A DNA stretch of 42,639 nt from Stereocaulon alpinum (lineage: Eukaryota; Ascomycota; Lecanoromycetes; Lecanorales; Stereocaulaceae): NCBI GenBank assembly GCA_018257865.1, contig JAEUBA010000152.1, forward strand, positions 1 through 42,639, given 5' to 3'. The notes beneath the pieces are model-generated. The model was not told where the DNA came from. It made no database searches and saw only the letters and a list, made by a program, of their open reading frames with translations. This document shows positions 20,364 to 33,888 of this stretch, piece by piece. The translations under genes were made by a program, and so were the position numbers. Every line of letters starts with the position of its first letter. The stretch's first letter is position 1.

Positions 20364-22112
20364 GGTTATAAGCCTAGTACGCTAGGTATCGCTAGAATAG
20401 CTCTTCTTTTAGAATTATATTCCTCTTAAATAGTTACTAAATCCTCCCTAACGTAAGCTACGTATATATATACTAAACCTCTAATACTTAGTCTAAGGTA
20501 ATAACTCTTTAATCTTCGTACTATAAGATTAACTTATAGTGATAATAATTAACTAAAAAGAGGAGGCTAGGAACTCCTAGCTATTCTATTCTTTCTAAGG
20601 TTATTACTACTAAAAAGTATACTAATAAGTACTACTAAGTAATCTCTTCTAGTATACCTTAGTAGGTATTTATAAACTCTAAAGCTAAGCCCCTAAAAGC
20701 GATATCTAGCTTCTATAGTAAGAATACTAACCTATATAAGTAGAATTATTAAATTTTATATTAAAAATAAGACTTTTTAGACGCCTAAAAAGCGATTAAT
20801 TATTAATTACTAAGGGGGCTAAGTCTTAACCCCTTAATTCTTTTCTTTCTTAATAAGTTAAAGGCTAGTATCCCTAGCTATTACTAAAGGCCGGTATCCC
20901 CCGCTACCTTTCCTAATAAGTTAGAGGCTGGTATTACCCCAGCTGCTAGAATACTAGGGTCGAAATCCTTAGGAGATATCTATAAGATATCTACTATTAG
21001 TATAGCTAGAAATCTATTATCTTCTTTATCTTCTAACTTAATACTATCTACTACTAATCTAAACCCTATCTAGTATATAAATACTATTACCTAAGTATAC
21101 TACTACTCTAAATATAAGTACTTCCGGTACCTTCTTTAGGACCTAATCTAATTTAATAAGTTACCTCTTAACTACGTCGATACTAATTATATACCCTTAG
21201 AATAGTTACTATCTCCTTATAACTCTAATTCTAAAGCTAGTAAATTAACCCTAAAACCTCTTAGTAATTCTAATATCTTTAGCCTTTAAGCTAAACGTAT
21301 ACTATCTTAGGCTCCCTTAGGTCCCTTAGTAAAATAATAGTATAAGGAAATAACTACTACTACCGCTTATCCCTAAAAGACTTAGCTAACTTAAAGACCT
21401 TTAAAGCCTATAACTCTCTTCTAAAATATAAATACCTATATTATAGTAGCTAAAGAGTCTTATAATAGTAGTAGTATTATAGTAGCTAAAGAATCTTATA
21501 ATAGTAGTAGGAGCTTCCTATTTACCTCTATCTCTATCTTAGAGTCTAACTTTAGGTACTCTTAGTAGGTTAAGGAGATAGATAATTAGCTTATACTTAA
21601 TAACTTAAAGCCTTTTACTACTAAAACCTAAGTAAAAGCCTATACTATAATTTATAACTAACTTAGGTTTAATACTTAAAAAATTATAAAGAATCTTATT
21701 ATAGCGGATAAGATTCTAACTAAAGTCTCCTTAAACTTTAAGCCTAAAGGGACTAGTATTTATATTAAATTAGTATAATACCTCTATTTAACCTCTTTAG
21801 AATCCTCTAAGGATATTACTAAATATACTTAGAAGTTCTAAGAGGTTAATACTAAACTTAAGGAGCTTAACGCTAAAGTAGCCCTACTAAAACTATACTT
21901 AATTTACCTCTATCTTTTAGGACTTAATAAAGTTTATAATATCTTTAAAATAGCTTATATTTAAAGCTACGCCCTATTTAGCGCTAATAAAGTTAACTTT
22001 AATAAGGTCTCCCTAGCTACCGCTAATAAAGAATAACGAATCTAAGCGTAATATAAGTACTCTAGACTAATAATATTTATAGGTAGGAAGTCTGCTAAAG
22101 ACTATAACTTTA

Positions 22113-22173
22113 GGAATAATAAGCCCTAAGAATACTACCCTTACTATAAGAAGCTTAAGTAAAAGGATACTTA
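22113..22173 (+). pseudogene. Gag zinc-knuckle relic of element B
   Basis: The plus frame gives NKP, a stop, EYYPYYKKLK, a stop, KDTY. The spacing matches a CX2CX4HX4C knuckle in which TGC/TGT and CAC codons became TAC/TAT (Cys and His to Tyr). The same region in A lies near 5860 on minus. Confidence 0.55.
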
Positions 22174-22968
22174 TCTAATTATAAAGTACTAGTAGCTTTA
22201 CCCTAAAATAAAACCTAAAAAGTTTAAGTCTAAGGATAAAAGGTCTAAGAAATAGAAGTTTAAATATAATAATAGCCCTATTAAAGGGCTAATATTTAGG
22301 ACCCTTACTACTAATAGTAACTTTAATATTTAAGGTACTAGTATAAATAGGGTCCCTATAATTAATATTAGATATATAGCGGTAATAACGCTAGAAGTTA
22401 ATCTATTAGGCCTAACTATTATTAATATAGGATATATATAGTACTTATTCTACTAGCGCTTTAACTTTATAACCTTTAAGCCCGCTATTAGTACTCTAAT
22501 TACTAGAATTAGTAGGGTATAGCTTAAGCCTACTAAGCGTAGGATAGTAAAGATTCTATACCTAAGAAAGAATATACTACTATATAATATCCTCTATATA
22601 CCTAAACTAAGGGTAAACCTCCTCTTAGGCTCCTAGCTAATAGATATTAGAATCTATATTAAATTTACTAAAAACGGCTATATAATCTTATACCCTAAGC
22701 TTAGTAATATAATCGCTAAACGATAATTCAGCCTCTATATATTAGAACTTCCTTAGGGGTAATAACTTATATTAAATATATATAGCGTACCTTTAGATAC
22801 TATCCGCTAGCTCTAGTACGCCTGTATAGGTTATATAGGTTAATAAAATATAGATTAGCTACCTAATATAGCTACTAAAGTAGACTTCTTAAAGAAATTC
22901 TTAGATAAATTAACTTATAAATACTATATTCTAAGCTGCTATTAGTCTACCCTATATAAAGACTTTAT

Positions 22969-24655
22969 ACTCAAAAGCAAAAATCCTAGTATAAGTGGGA
23001 GGATTCGTAGATAACGTGCACCTGCTAGTATATAGTAAGATAACGGAGACGAACTGCAGGTGGCTGGAATAGGCCCACAAGCTCTGCCAAACGTAGGCGA
23101 AAATATACGGGGCGACGTTTACGCCCTAGAAGTATAAACTAGTATATCTGTCGCACGCCCCTAAAAGGTTTAATATAAAGGAGACGGTATAATTTAGTAA
23201 TATAGAGGTTAAGCTAGAAGCGAGTATTAGGGTCCTAGGGCTATATATTAATACTAAACTCCGCTAAGGCCTATATATAGCGTAGATGAAGGTAAAGGCC
23301 GCTACTTAAGCCTAGGCGATTAAGTGCCTAGCAGGGTTAACTTAAGGAGCTATATTTAAGAAGTATAGGAAGGTATATAGTATAGCGGTAAGGCCTATAC
23401 TTATATTCGCTACTCTAATATAGTATACCCCTACTAGGGGGCGGGGAGCTATAGAAAAGCACGTTAAGACGCTCGCGATAATATAGAACGACTACCTACG
23501 GATAGTACTTAGAGTATATAAGGTAATACTAGTCTAAGTTTTAGAAGTAGAGGTAGTTATTATACCTATCTAAACCTATCTAGACGCCCTAGTTATAAGA
23601 TACTAAGTACTAAGGGGAGTATACCCCTTAATAATTAAAGGTAACCGCTTAATCTATAGGAGACTGCGGGGAAGGAGAGGAAGGGCGCGCCTAACACGCC
23701 TAACCCTATTACTAGAAAAGGAAGAATAGGCCCTGCGGGAGCTTAAGGCGAAGGATTAGGATTAAGCGGTAATAGTAATAAGGAGGAAGGTATATTAGTA
23801 TAACTTAAAAACGGATATTAAGGAGTATTAAGATATAGGCGTCCTAGTTAAGAAGATATAAGGCTAGGTAATAGCGAAGTAGATTAAGTAGTAGGAGGTA
23901 TATAAGGATACTATCCCTAAGCACTCTTATATACCCGTATAGAATAAACTATTATTTAGAGGAAGGTATAACTACTACCTAAAGCTTAGGAAGGCGGAAA
24001 GCTCGATAGTAGTCTAACTCTAAAGTAGGAAGAATAGGTTTAACTACTTCCTTTATAAGATAAGGGTACTAGGGGTCCGTAGTGCCTACTATAGTTATAG
24101 ATAAAGGAATTAGGATATAAAGTATATTCTCCTATACTACCTAAAGCTTAGCAATACTTAAAGGGAGCTTATTAAAGAGGTAGAGACTTATAATATTAGG
24201 ACTATACTAGTTAAGGTTACTGGTATAAGAGCGGCTATAAGATAGCTAGTTAGGTTAGGATTTCTAACGCAGTATTAACTTACTAGGGAATAGCTCTCCT
24301 AGTCTAAACTCCCTATTAGAGTAGAACTAGTAATAAAAACCCTAAAGATAAAGAAGCCTAAGCGTAAGTAGAAGCTAAAGGCGGCGGAGCTACCGGAGTA
24401 TTATAGGGCCTATTAGGGTAGCGGAGATTATTATTACTAGTATTATAGAGCCTAGCGGTGAGGTTAGATAGGCGGAGTAGGACGATAAGTAAGCTAATAA
24501 GCGAAAGTTTTTAGCTAGAAGGGGCGACTCTAGAAAGGTTTCTTTCGCGTCTAGAGGGCCTTTAACCCCCCCTAGATTTCCTAATAATATAAGAGAACAC
24601 CCTTATTAGTATATATAGATACTAGAATAGGCGTATAAATCAATTAATCAATTAA
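22969..24655 (+). mobile_element. 5'-truncated Tad-type LINE inside element B
   Basis: A 1,687-bp insertion with a 14-bp duplication TATAAAGACTTTAT (22955-22968 and 24656-24669). The plus frame begins inside the reverse transcriptase at GGFVDNVHLLVY, a RIP-altered F[AV]DD box, and continues with EWAHKLCQT, ATFTP, KYKLVYLSHAPKRF, VLGLYINTKLR and VRPILIFATLI. This is the RT thumb and C-terminal order of Tad/I-like LINEs. Farther on, HSYIPV and YILLYYLKLSNT fit the C-terminal region of such proteins. The tail ends in TCAA-type repeats. It splits the integrase region of element B, so it is younger than B. It retains more CA/TG at its left end than the host element. Confidence 0.85.
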
Positions 24656-27600
24656 TATAAAGACTTTATTAAACTTAGAATATACCTAATAGAATTTATT
24701 TATAGTAATATTATAGGACCTATTAAGCCTATTAGCTTTAATAGTAGTAAATAGGTAGTTACCTTTAAAGATAACTTTACCTACTACTCTAAAGTTTACT
24801 ACGTAAAATATAAATTAGAGCTTAGCGATCTATTCTAATAGTTTTAGTATAAGTATAAGCGAGTAAGGCACCTAATCTAACGCCTATATATAGATAATAG
24901 GGGCGAATATATTAAAGGAACCTTTTAAGAATACCTTAACCTTAAAGGGATTATCTATAAGCCTATAGTACCTAGAAATTTAGAATAAAATAGGACTATT
25001 AAATATTTTAGGTAGGTCCTTATTAGATATACCTACCCTCTACTATTAGGCTCTAAACTTAATAAGTCTTTTTAGCTAGAAATTATAAAAACGGCTAATT
25101 ACCTTACTATCTAAAGCTTAGTTATAAAGCTTAGAAAGACCCTATATAAAGCCTTCTATAAGTATAAGCCCTATTTTAGGTACCTAAGAACCCTTAGCTC
25201 TAAAATATAAGTACGAAACTATCTCTAAAAGAAATTTATAGATAAAAGCGACCCCTATTTCCTCTTAGGATATAAAGGGGATAGCTATATCTTTCGCTTA
25301 TAATTACTAAAATAGCGCGCTATTATCTGCGCTATTATCCGCGCTATTAATATCTATATATAGGAGAAACTACCCTACTTCTATAGGGGTAAAGAACCCC
25401 TAGCTAAATACTAATAGACCTCCGCTTTAGGGGAGGCGTATAATAGGAATTAGAATTCCGTTAACTTTAACTTAGATATATCCTTAATATAATTACCTAA
25501 CTAAGAATCCTTAGGAGAATTACCTCCTTTAGGGGGAGAATTACCTCCCTTACCCCTAACTTCTAGAGAAATATTATATTCTCCTTCTCTAAGCCTAAGT
25601 TTACTAGGCTCTCCAGCCCTATTATAGCTAGTATTACTAATAATAATAGGTACTATAGAAGAGCGAGAGATAACTTAAGTCCTAGTAATATACCTTAAGC
25701 TTAATATCCTTAATATATAGAATCTCTCGCTAGATCCCCTCTATAGGTATTTAGCGATCTCTCTACTAGCTTAGGCAAATTTAGCGGAACCTTATAAACC
25801 TAAAACCTACGCTGAAGTAATAGCTAATAATATATATAAAATATAGTAGGAGCTCGCTATAAATAACGAATTTAACTCCCTTATAACTAATAATACTTAG
25901 ATACTAATATCGCCCCTAAATAGCTAGAAAGTTCTTAGGGGTAGATAGGTCTATACCTTAAAGTATAGCCCTAAAGGGGAAATTATACGCTATAAGGTAC
26001 GCTAGGTTATTTAAGGCTTTAAATAATAAAAAGGTCTTAATTATAATAAGACTTTCGCCTTAGTAGTTAAACCTATAAGTTATAAGGCTATATTTATAAT
26101 TACCGCTACTATAGATTAGGACTTAGAGTAGATAGACGTTAAAATAGTATTCCTTTATAAGGATATAGAAGAGGAGATCTTTATAGAATAGCCTAAAGGC
26201 TTTATTTAAGGGGAAGTAAAAGTTTACCGCCTAAATAAGGCTCTATACGGCCTAAAATAATCCCCCTAAGTATAGTATAATACCTTCGCTAGCTTTATAA
26301 ACGCTAAATTAGGCGTTATCCTATTAAAAGCTAACTTAAGCGTATTTATTAACCCTAAAGATAGGACGCTAATTACCCTATATATAGATAATTTACTAAT
26401 TATAGGCCTTAGTAAGGAAGCTATTTAAAGGGTTAAAAATACCCTTAACTATTAATTCTATATAATAGATCTTAGGCTATATAGCTATTACTTAGGGATA
26501 ATAGTTACCTAAAACCGCTAATAATAAACGCTACGACTAGGCTAAAAGGCCTATATTAAGAAAGTACTTTAGGACTTTAGCCTCTAAGAATATAAAGAAA
26601 CTATAACCCCTATAGAGATAACTTACTATCTTAAAAAAACCCCTAACGGTTTCTAAGCTAACGCCTAAGACCGCCTATTATATTAGAAGGCTATTAGGTC
26701 GCTAATATATATAATACTAGGGACTTAACCTAATATTATATACCCTATATTAGTAGTTAGTCGCTATAGTATAAACCTAACGTAAGCTTCTTAGGGAGTA
26801 GTTAAACGAATCTTCTAATATCTTAAGTTAATAACTAAATACTAATTAACCTTTTTAGGACTAATTTAGGTACTTATAAGCTATACTAACTTTAATTAGG
26901 CGGGAGATTATAATACGCGCTAATCTACCTTAGGTTATATCTTTAATATAGGTAGTAGGGCTATTAGCTAGTTATTTAAGTAATAACCTATTATAGCCCT
27001 TTCTACTTATAAAGCTAAATATATTAGTTAGACCTTAGTATTTAAGGAAGCGGTATAGCTTTAAAACCTACTAAGATAGCTTAAGCTTAGTAGCTAAGAA
27101 CCCTAAGTAGTAATTATTTATAGAGATAATTAAGGCGTAATCGCCCTTATAAAGAATCTAGAATTCTATACTTATAGTAAGTATATTAATATATACTACT
27201 ACTTTACTTAGGAGTAAGTTATAAATAGTATAGTAGACCTCTATTATATACCTATTAAATATTAAGTTACTAATAGGCTTACTAAACCTTTCTATAAGGA
27301 TAAATTTATAGAGTTCCGTAATAATTTAGGCTTAGAATATATTACCTAAGGTAGAGCTTTAGTAGGAGTAACTACCTAGATTTAGTAGAAGTACCCTTAA
27401 GGATCGCGTATAAATACGACTCTATTAGGGTAACTATACTTAGATTATCCCTAAAGCTATTATTATACCTTATAATATCTATTAGCCCTATATACTACCT
27501 AACTAACTATTAGTAGGAAATTAGTATATATAAGATAATTATTAGAATAAAAATTTAAATAACTGTATTTTACTATTTTTCTGGAAAGTTTTAGTAGTAG

Positions 27601-27744
27601 TAGTAAAAGATAAGCTCTACTATCCTACTAAATACTAAGTATTTAGGGTAAAAAGTAGTTATAACTAGCGTATAGTAAATTAGTTATTTTAGCGGACTAT
27701 AATTTAATATATCTAGTATTTAGCGTACTATATTTAAGTAGGAG

Positions 27745-27876
27745 TATTAAAATTCGAGTGTTCGATATCCTAAGGCTTAGTTATTAATAACTAAGGCTTA
27801 GCCCTAACCCTTATATATATCTCGTATAGTCGCACTTAGCTAGATAATCAAGTATTCTACCTATTACATTTTAACA
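27745..27876 (+). repeat. 3' LTR of element B
   Basis: 132 bp, TATTAAAATTCGAG to CATTTTAACA. It keeps CA dinucleotides at GATAATCAAG and TTACATTTTAACA that are TA in the 5' LTR. AAGTAGGAG just before it is the likely polypurine tract. Confidence 0.88.
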
Positions 27877-27881
27877 GTATA

Positions 27882-29528
27882 CCTTTCCTAGCCGTAAGAG
27901 AAACTATAGTATAGTACCTAGATAAAAACTCCCGCTTATCCTTAATAATATAATTGCTTTTAGTCTAGGGACTATACCTTAGACCTCCTTAATACCGGTA
28001 ACTCTTAACTATATTCTTTTAATATTATACTAAGCGCTCTATAATATTATTTCTAATACTAACTATAATATACGCCCTTCGTACTATACTTAGCTCTTAA
28101 GGACCCTACTATATTCTTTTATATCCTTCGACTTTATTATAGCGCTAAGCGCCCTATAACTTTCTTTAACCTTTACTATATTAATTATAGGGGGGGGAGG
28201 AGGGGGGTATATAGCCGTCCTATAAGGGTTCGAGTTATTAGCGCTAATTAGTAGTATTTATTAGTATCCGTAGTAATACTAGATTTAGCTGTTTAATAGT
28301 TTACTAGTTAAGGATATAAGAAAGGGGGAAGCTATATATACCGCCTAAGTAGCCTATACTTATATAAAAAATTAGATAGTATAATATCCCGCTAGTTATA
28401 TTAGATAGACTAACTTCTATCCTTATATATTTTACTTTAAGGGGGAGTTAACCCTTTAGCTTATAATTATAGTTATACGGCGCTACTTATACTAAAGGCT
28501 CGCCTAGCTACTTAAATAGGAGCTATCCTTTTCTAAAATACGCCTTCTAATTTATAACTTAACATATCCTTCTCTTAGTCCTATATACCTATAACCCTAG
28601 CCTTCCCCTAGGATAGACTACGCGTTAGTCTTAACTAGTAGATACGTATTAAGCGTATATAGATATTAGATTTTTTAAATTAATAGCTAGGTAGGTATTA
28701 CCTATACTCTTTACTTATTAGGCTAAGATATTATACCTAATACTAATTCTTACTATCTAGTCTCGATTATAAGGGAGGTATAATAGTTATAGTAGAGTTA
28801 GGGTAGGTATTATTATATTACCTAAAAAACTCTATATAGAGTTCTTAGTAACTATACAACGTCTTAATATCATTTAACCTATAATATATTAGGGGAGATA
28901 TTTCGGCTCTAAATAGGTATTTAGGTTCGTAGCTAGCACCGCGTATAGGTATATCTCTATCGCTAGCCATATAAAGTATATTAAATATATTAATAAGATA
29001 CTTTCAGTTATACTTTAACTATATACAGTTAAAGGGGTCCTTATTATATAGTATAGATATACGCTGGTACGTTACTAATTATAGAAATACGTCTATAGAG
29101 TACTTTATTATTATATATATATTAAAGGGTTCTATAAGTACTTATACTTTAGAAATTATAGCCCCTTAGGTAGTATCTTATTAAAGTCTATAGCTTCGAT
29201 ACTAAACTTAAAAACTAAATTTAGCTAGGACTTAGTATAATCCTAGCTTATTATAGCCTTAAACTCTTTAAATATTATAATACTTATAATATATTTAGAT
29301 ATTATTAGTCTAAGTATTATAAGGAATTATACCTACTACTTATCCGCTATTATAAGGACGTTAGTCTTCTACTATTTATATATACGCTGGACCCGAACTT
29401 TAGCTTCTTTATATATATAGTAACTAGCTTTTATTCCTAGGAATATAGCCTATACTAGCTCCTCTATAAAGCTGTTAGAAAGAAACGCTAGGAAATATTA
29501 ATAGGTGATAATATTTAACTCTATATAT
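27882..29528. other. RIP-mutated sequence between elements B and C
   Basis: AT-rich and CA/TG-depleted; the continuation of the DNA into which B inserted. It contains short runs of G (GGGGGGGGAGGAGGGGGG near 28191). Some minus-strand stretches near 29360-29450 read as protein-like (FLGIKASYYIYKEAKVRVQR), but I cannot assign a family. Confidence 0.4.
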
Positions 29529-29660
29529 TGTTAAAATGTAATAGGTAGAATACTTGATTATCTAGCTAAGTACGACTATATAAGATATATATAAGGGTTA
29601 GGGCTAAGCCTTAGTTATTAATAACTAAGCCTTAGGATATCGAACACCTGAATTTTAATA
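29529..29660 (-). repeat. 3' LTR of element C
   Basis: 132 bp, TGTTAAAATGTAATAGG to CCTGAATTTTAATA, near-identical to the left LTR of A, including the 20-bp palindrome. It retains TG at its outer end. Confidence 0.88.
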
Positions 29661-31937
29661 CTCCTACTTAAATATAGTATACCGAATACTAGATATATTA
29701 AATTATAGTCCGCTAAAATAACTAATTTACTATATACTAGTTATAACTGCTTTTTACCCTAAATACCTAGTATTTAGTAGGATAGTAGAGCTTATCTTTT
29801 ACTACTACTACTAAAACTTTCTAGAAAAATAGTAAAATACGATTATTTAAATTTTTATTCTAATAATTATCTTATATATACTAATTTCCTACTAATAATT
29901 AGTTAGGTAGTATATAGGGCTAATAGATATTATAAGGTATAATAATAGCTTTAGGGATAATCTAAGTATAGTTACCCTAATAGAGTCGTATTCGCGCGCG
30001 ATCCTTAGGGGTACTCCTACTAAATCTAAGTAATTACTCCTACTAAAACTCTACCTTAGGCGATATATTCTAAGCCTAAATTATTACGGAACTCTATAAA
30101 TTTATCCTTATAGAGAGGTTTAGTAAGCCTATTAGTAACTTAATACTTAATAGGTATATAGCGGAGGTCTATTATACTATTTATAACTTACTCCTAAATA
30201 AAGTAGTAGCGTATATTAATATACTTACTATAAGTATAGAATTCTAGATTCTTTATAAGGGCGATTACGCCTTAATTATCTTTATAGATAATTACTACTT
30301 AAGGTTTTTAGCTACTAGGCTTAAGCTACCTTAGTAGGTTTTAAAGCTATACCGCTTCCTTAGACGCTAAGGTCTAACTAATATATTTAGCCTTATAGGT
30401 AGAAAGGGCTATAATAGGTTATTACTTAGATAACTAGCTAATAGCCCTACTACCTATATTAAAGATATAACCTAAGGTAGATTAGCGCGTATTACGGTCT
30501 CCCGCCTAATTAGAGTTAGTATAGCTTATAAGTACCTAAATTAGTCCTAAAAAGGTTAATTAGTATTTAGTTATTAACTTAAGATATTAGAAGATTCGTT
30601 TAACTACTCCCTAATAAGCTTATATTAGGTTTATACTATAGCGACTAACTACTAATATAGGGTATATAATATTAGGTTAAGTCCTTAGTATTATATATAT
30701 TAGTAACCTAATAGCCTTCTAATATAGTAGGCGGTCTTAGGCGTTAGCTTAGAAACCGTTAGGAGCTTTTTTAAGATAGTAAGTTATCTCTATAGGGGTT
30801 ATAGTTTCTTTATATTCCTAAAGGCTAAAGTCCCGAAGTACTTTCTTAATATAGGCCTCTTAGCTTAGTTATAGCGTTTATTATTAGTAGTTTTAGGTAA
30901 CTATTATCCCTAAGTAATAGCTATATAGCCTAAGATCTATTATATAGAATTAATAGTTAAGGGTATCTTTAACCCTTTAAATAGCTTCCTTACTAGGGCT
31001 TATAATTAGTAAATTATCTATATATAAGGTAATTAGCGTCCTATCTTTAGGGTTAATAAATACGCTTAAGTTAGCTTTTAATAAGACGACGCCTAATTTA
31101 GCGTTTATAAAGCTAGCGAAGGTATTATACTATACTTAGGGGGATTATTTTAGGCTGTATAGAGCCTTATTTAGGCGGTAAACTTTTACTTCCCCTTAAA
31201 TAAAGCCTTTAGGCTATTCTACGAAGATCTCCTCTTCTATATCCTTATAAAGGAATACTATTTTAACGTCTATCTACTCTAGGTCCTAATCTATAGTAGC
31301 GGTAATTATAAATATAGCCTTATAGCTTATAGGTTTAACTACTAAGGCGAAAGTTTTATTATAATTAAGACCTTCTTATTATTTAAAGCCTTAAACGACC
31401 TAGTATACCTTATAGTATATAATTTCCCCTTTAGGGCTACGCTTTAAGGTATAGACCTATCTACCCCTAAGAACTTTCTAGCTATCTAGGGGCGACGTTA
31501 GTATCTAAGTATTATTAGTTATAAGGGAGTTAAATTCGTTATTTATAGCGAGCTCCTACTATATTTTATATATATTATTAGCTATTACTTTAGCGTAGGT
31601 TTTAGGTTTATAGGGTTCCGCTAAATTCGCCTAAGCTAGTAGAGAGATCCCTAAATACCTATAGAGGGGATCTAGCGAAAGGTTCCGTATATTAGGGATA
31701 TTAAGCTTAGGGTATATTACTAGGACTTAAGTTATCTCTCGCTCTTCTATAATACCTATTATTATTAGTAATACTAGCTATAATAGGGCTAGAGAGCCTA
31801 GTATTAATAGTAAACTTAGGCCTAAAGAAGGAGAATATAATATTTCTCTAGAAGTTAGGGGTAAGGGAGGTAATTCTCCCCCTAAAGGAGGTAATTCTCC
31901 TAAGGATTCTTAGTTAGGTAATTATACTAAGGATATA

Positions 31938-32111
31938 TATCAAAATATAGGGTAGAACACTTGCTTAATTAGGTGTCTAAGTGCTACACGCGCGATCTAT
32001 ATACAGTAGTACTAACTTAGTATACTAAGATACTAAGGCTTAGTTATTATACCAAGACTTAGTTAGTATACTAAGGATTAGTTATCCTTAGCACGTAGGC
32101 CACTTTCAACA
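31938..32111 (-). repeat. 3' LTR of element D
   Basis: 174 bp, TATCAAAATATAGGG to CCACTTTCAACA. A polypurine tract AAAGGGGAG (minus; plus 32112-32120) adjoins it. The LTR contains several near-copies of ACTAAGRCTTAGTTA. Confidence 0.88.
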
Positions 32112-33876
32112 CTCCCCTTTACGTAAGTAAGTAAGATTTGCCTAACAGCACTCCCCTCCTCGTAATAAGCGATTAATTAAGACGTCTCTAGGTCTAGTAG
32201 CTAGTTACTCTAGACTAATTAGATCGTCTATACGCCGTAATTCGGGCGGCTAACCCCCTAGAAGTATACGCCAGCAAGGTATATACAGGTTAAAATTAAC
32301 AGCAGCCTATCAATAATTCCACTTTTCGTACTTTTACGGTTATTTAAACTTTTTATTTCCTGTAGAGGCTGTACAGGCCAATTTTCTGCTAATATAAGGC
32401 CGTAGGATAGATAGGGACGGTTAGAAAGTCTTATAAAGCGGCTACGGCAGCGGCAGCGAGTCCTAGCGAGCTTCTAGGGCGGTCTAGCTATATTAGACTC
32501 GGTGTTATAAACGTTACGGAGTGCCTATACACTGAATAGCGGTTAATTCTAGGCGTGTAATAAGCTACGTTAGCTAGACCAGCCGCGCTGTGTTATAGGT
32601 AATAAGGGTCGCAACATAGGGTTTAGTAGCCCTATATTAGCGACAGAGGGCCTTAGGTATAGGGCGGAGTACCCTACGGAAGGGATTAATAATAGGGTAT
32701 AGTATTATTAAATAATAGTAGTAATTCCTATATATTACGGAGCTTACGGAGTTGCGGCTCTACGGGATTAATAATTAGGCGTAGGAGCAGCTAAGGGCGT
32801 ATAGATCCCTTAGAGCCTTAGTACGGGAGTACCCGAATAAGGCTTAGTAACCCCAAAATATAGTATTTCTAACCGGACGGAAGGCGCCGGCAATATTAAG
32901 GGCTCCCCTAGATTAGAACTTATAGCGGGCTCTCTAGGCTAATAGCGTTTTAAAAAGGAATAAAGCGGTCCTTTAGTAGGGCCTTAGTTAGGCCGTCTAT
33001 AACTATCTTCTAAGTCGGGGTATAGATTAATTTAACCGCTTCTTTAGCGACTTACTCCCTAATAAAATAGACTTTAATATCGATATACTTAGTCTAGGTA
33101 TAAAATTAAGGGTTCTTAGCTAGGGCTATAGCGCCCTAATTATCGCAGAAGATTACTACTACCTCTAAGGAGTCGATATTAGTATTAAGTTAGTTTAGGA
33201 GGTTCCGTAGCTAGATAGCCTCCTTCGTAGCCTAGGTCTAGCTAATATATTCGGCTTTATACGAAGATAGCGTAATAGTAGGTTACCGCTTAGAAGACTA
33301 GCTAATAGCGCTACTACTAATATTAAAGATATACCTAGAAGTTAATCGTCGGGTATCTTAATTACCCGCCTAGTCTATATTAGTATATCCTAATAACGGC
33401 TTTAGAGCTCCCCTAAATATAAGCTGTAGGTTAATAGTAGAGCGGAGGTAGCGGAAGATCCGTTTTACCGCCTTCTAATACTTATTATTCGGGTTGGAGC
33501 TATACCGAGAGACAACGGAGACGGAGTATATAATATCGGGACGAGTGCCTATTATAGCGTATATTAATAACCTAACTGCGGACTAGTATTAGGTTCGGAA
33601 GGCGTCGGTAGCCTTATAGTCCTTATTAGCAGCCTAATACTTTTCGTTACCTATTAGCGTAGGGGTTAACTTAGCCGTATCCTATATACCGTAGTCTCGA
33701 ATAAACTTCTTAATATAGCCTGCTTAGCTGAGGCGAATAATACGATTAGCCTAATCCCTAGTAATTATTATACCTAGATAGTAGGTACACGGGCTGAGGT
33801 CGGTTATTTTAAATTAGGTATAAAACTTCGCCTTTAGGTCTTAGATTTAGGACTTGCTGGGCCCTGTAAGAAGAAT

Positions 33877-33888
33877 ATCGTCTATATA
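33877..33888 (-). other. RT active-site codons of element D (YIDD)
   Basis: The minus strand reads TAT ATA GAC GAT, followed by ATT CTT CTT. GAC GAT contains no TG or CA, so RIP cannot remove it, unlike the GAT GAC order inferred for family A/B/C. Confidence 0.8.

Larger units (their letters stand above)
20232..27876 (+). mobile_element. Copia element B with nested LINE
   Basis: Same family as A, opposite orientation, flanked by perfect GTATA duplications (20227-20231 and 27877-27881). Without the inserted LINE and its duplication it is about 5.94 kb. Parts in order on plus: Gag with a decayed CCHC knuckle at about 22113-22173 (cysteine and histidine codons now read Tyr), a pre-integrase relic near 22810-22850 (W-H lost, GH now GY), integrase core about 24690-24830 (IIGPIKPISFN), RT from about 25975, RT box YIDN at 26381-26392, RNase H signature LSTYKAKYIS near 27000, and a terminal KYINIYYYFT near 27180. 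All frames are broken by RIP stops. Confidence 0.92.
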
